A stretch of DNA of 64,000 nucleotides. It comes from Spiroplasma eriocheiris. GTDB taxonomy: Bacteria > Bacillota_I > Bacilli_A > Mycoplasmatales > Mycoplasmataceae. Both the position numbers and the translations under genes were made by a program. The notes beneath the pieces were generated by a model that saw only the letters and a program-made list of their open reading frames with translations, made no database searches and was not told where the DNA came from. Shown piece after piece: positions 63,092-64,000 of the stretch (position 1 is the first letter of the stretch; each line of letters opens with the position of its first letter). The DNA is taken from assembly GCF_001029265.1 (NCBI RefSeq), contig NZ_CP011856.1, positions 682,001 to 746,000 on the forward strand, written 5' to 3'.

Positions 63092-64000
63092 ATGAAAAAG
63101 TTATTAACTTTTTTAACTTCATTAACAATAGTTCTCCCCTTACCAACAACCTTGGTGTCTTGCCATCTGTTATCTCATTGGTGGGATAAAAAGCCATCTG
63201 GTAACCAATACAGTGCATGTTTGCTTTACAAAGATCATCAACCAACAAAAATTGTTGATGATCGTGCAGGGCGGGGTAAATTATGATGACAATTAACAAA
63301 TCCCCAGGATGGTTTTCATATTCGCCAGCAACAAAAAATTAGTTTATCACGATTAACCACTGAAGATCAACAATTTGTAAATGCTTGTGAAAGTAACATG
63401 CTTTACCAAGCTAGTCCGGACAGTATTAATCGTTTTCATCAATTAACAACTACTAGTTTTTATGCCGATATTCCAACCTTAGCAAATGCGATTCATCCAT
63501 TAAATGCCCCTTATTCATTAGACTTTCAAGGATTAATTGACAATGCGACAAATTTAGCGGGGTTAAAACTAACTAGTCAAGAAAAAGATGAGTTCGCAAA
63601 CCAAATCTTAACCTTTTTTAATATTATTACTAAGGTATATGGACAAAATGTCATTAATAAATTATTGTATGAATTAATGAGCGGAACTACAATGAGTAAT
63701 CCCAATGTTGTGGCCGCAACCGGGTTTGCATTATGACAAATGGGGGGAATTCAAGGAATGATGTTAGGTCCCCAAAGCGCTAGTTTAAAACTGGCCCAAC
63801 AACAATATGACATTGGTTATTGAAGTAACCAGTCAATTGCTGGTACTTTAGTTCATGAAATGGGGCATACCATTTCCCAATATGCGGGTCTGGCACCCCC
63901 TTCCCGTTATTATCTTAATAATTTTGATCCAAATATTATTGACCCCCAAACAGTTCGCCACCTCGAAGATATTGTTTATCAAAATCCTAGTGATGGGAAT
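63092..64000 (+). CDS. Lipoprotein with HEMGH zinc-protease motif (N-terminal 303 aa)
   Basis: The N-terminus is a lipoprotein signal (MKKLL, hydrophobic core, lipobox TTLVSC). Near residue 260 lies TLVHEMGHTIS, the HExxH motif of zinc metallopeptidases, with a downstream acidic segment that could hold the third ligand. The protein would sit outside the membrane as a protease. The frame is open to the window end, so the C-terminus is missing. Two TGA Trp codons in a row occur near residue 65. Upstream is a T15 tract like the one before lipoprotein B. Confidence 0.85.

Overview
The window reads as a low-GC mollicute chromosome that uses UGA as tryptophan: almost every long gene is open only when TGA is read as Trp. 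It carries the fibril cytoskeletal protein gene fib (50698..52236, minus strand), so the source is a Spiroplasma. The chitinase-like gene, the fib gene and the citrate lyase operon would suit a free-living or arthropod-associated species; I cannot name the species. I see no rRNA, tRNA, CRISPR array or transposase.

Layout. 1-6.6 kb: tail of a repeat surface protein, an ABC exporter pair, and two paralogous 520-residue lipoproteins, the second behind a T16 promoter tract. 6.6-12.2 kb: a tiny Cys-rich protein, a frameshifted GH18 chitinase, a 994-residue surface protein with seven 93-residue repeats, and a Lys-rich protein. 12.6-23.8 kb: a four-gene minus-strand operon (SEC-C protein plus three membrane proteins), a candidate structured RNA, a giant FtsX-type permease, an ABC-2 pair, a TauE/SafE permease and miaA. 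24-27.3 kb: a candidate pseudoknot RNA and two copies of an unknown gene, one intact and one broken at two A8 tracts. 27.4-36.1 kb: a complete citrate fermentation operon in the order citC, 2-hydroxycarboxylate transporter, citG, eda-like, citD, citE, citF, citX, gntR, behind a promoter with two perfect ATTGTATACAAT boxes. 36-49.3 kb: unknown coiled-coil and membrane genes, a Cof-type phosphatase, yqeH-yqeG, an SGNH lipoprotein, a permease-ATPase-permease set, a second candidate small RNA with a strong promoter, ispG, a 49-residue protein with 13 cysteines, a dual-specificity phosphatase and endonuclease IV. 49.3-64 kb: a YitT-type protein, fib, two small double-glycine-leader peptides, greA, udk, a broken YhgE/Pip-type gene, an amino acid permease, an Asp23-type protein, efp, another multispan protein, and a lipoprotein with a HEMGH zinc-protease motif cut by the window end.

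How the parts work together. Citrate would enter through the 2-hydroxycarboxylate transporter, be split by CitDEF (activated by CitC, with the prosthetic group made by CitG and attached by CitX), and oxaloacetate could be decarboxylated by the Eda-like protein; the GntR protein encoded last probably binds the twin boxes. In this sequence the operon is broken twice (a nonsense codon in eda and a one-base slip in the transporter), and citG has an A14 run near its start. Several frameshifts in the window fall on A8 or G7 runs, which points to polymerase slippage, decay or consensus errors. The least explained items are the double-glycine peptide pair, the two Cys-rich proteins, and three candidate structured RNAs.
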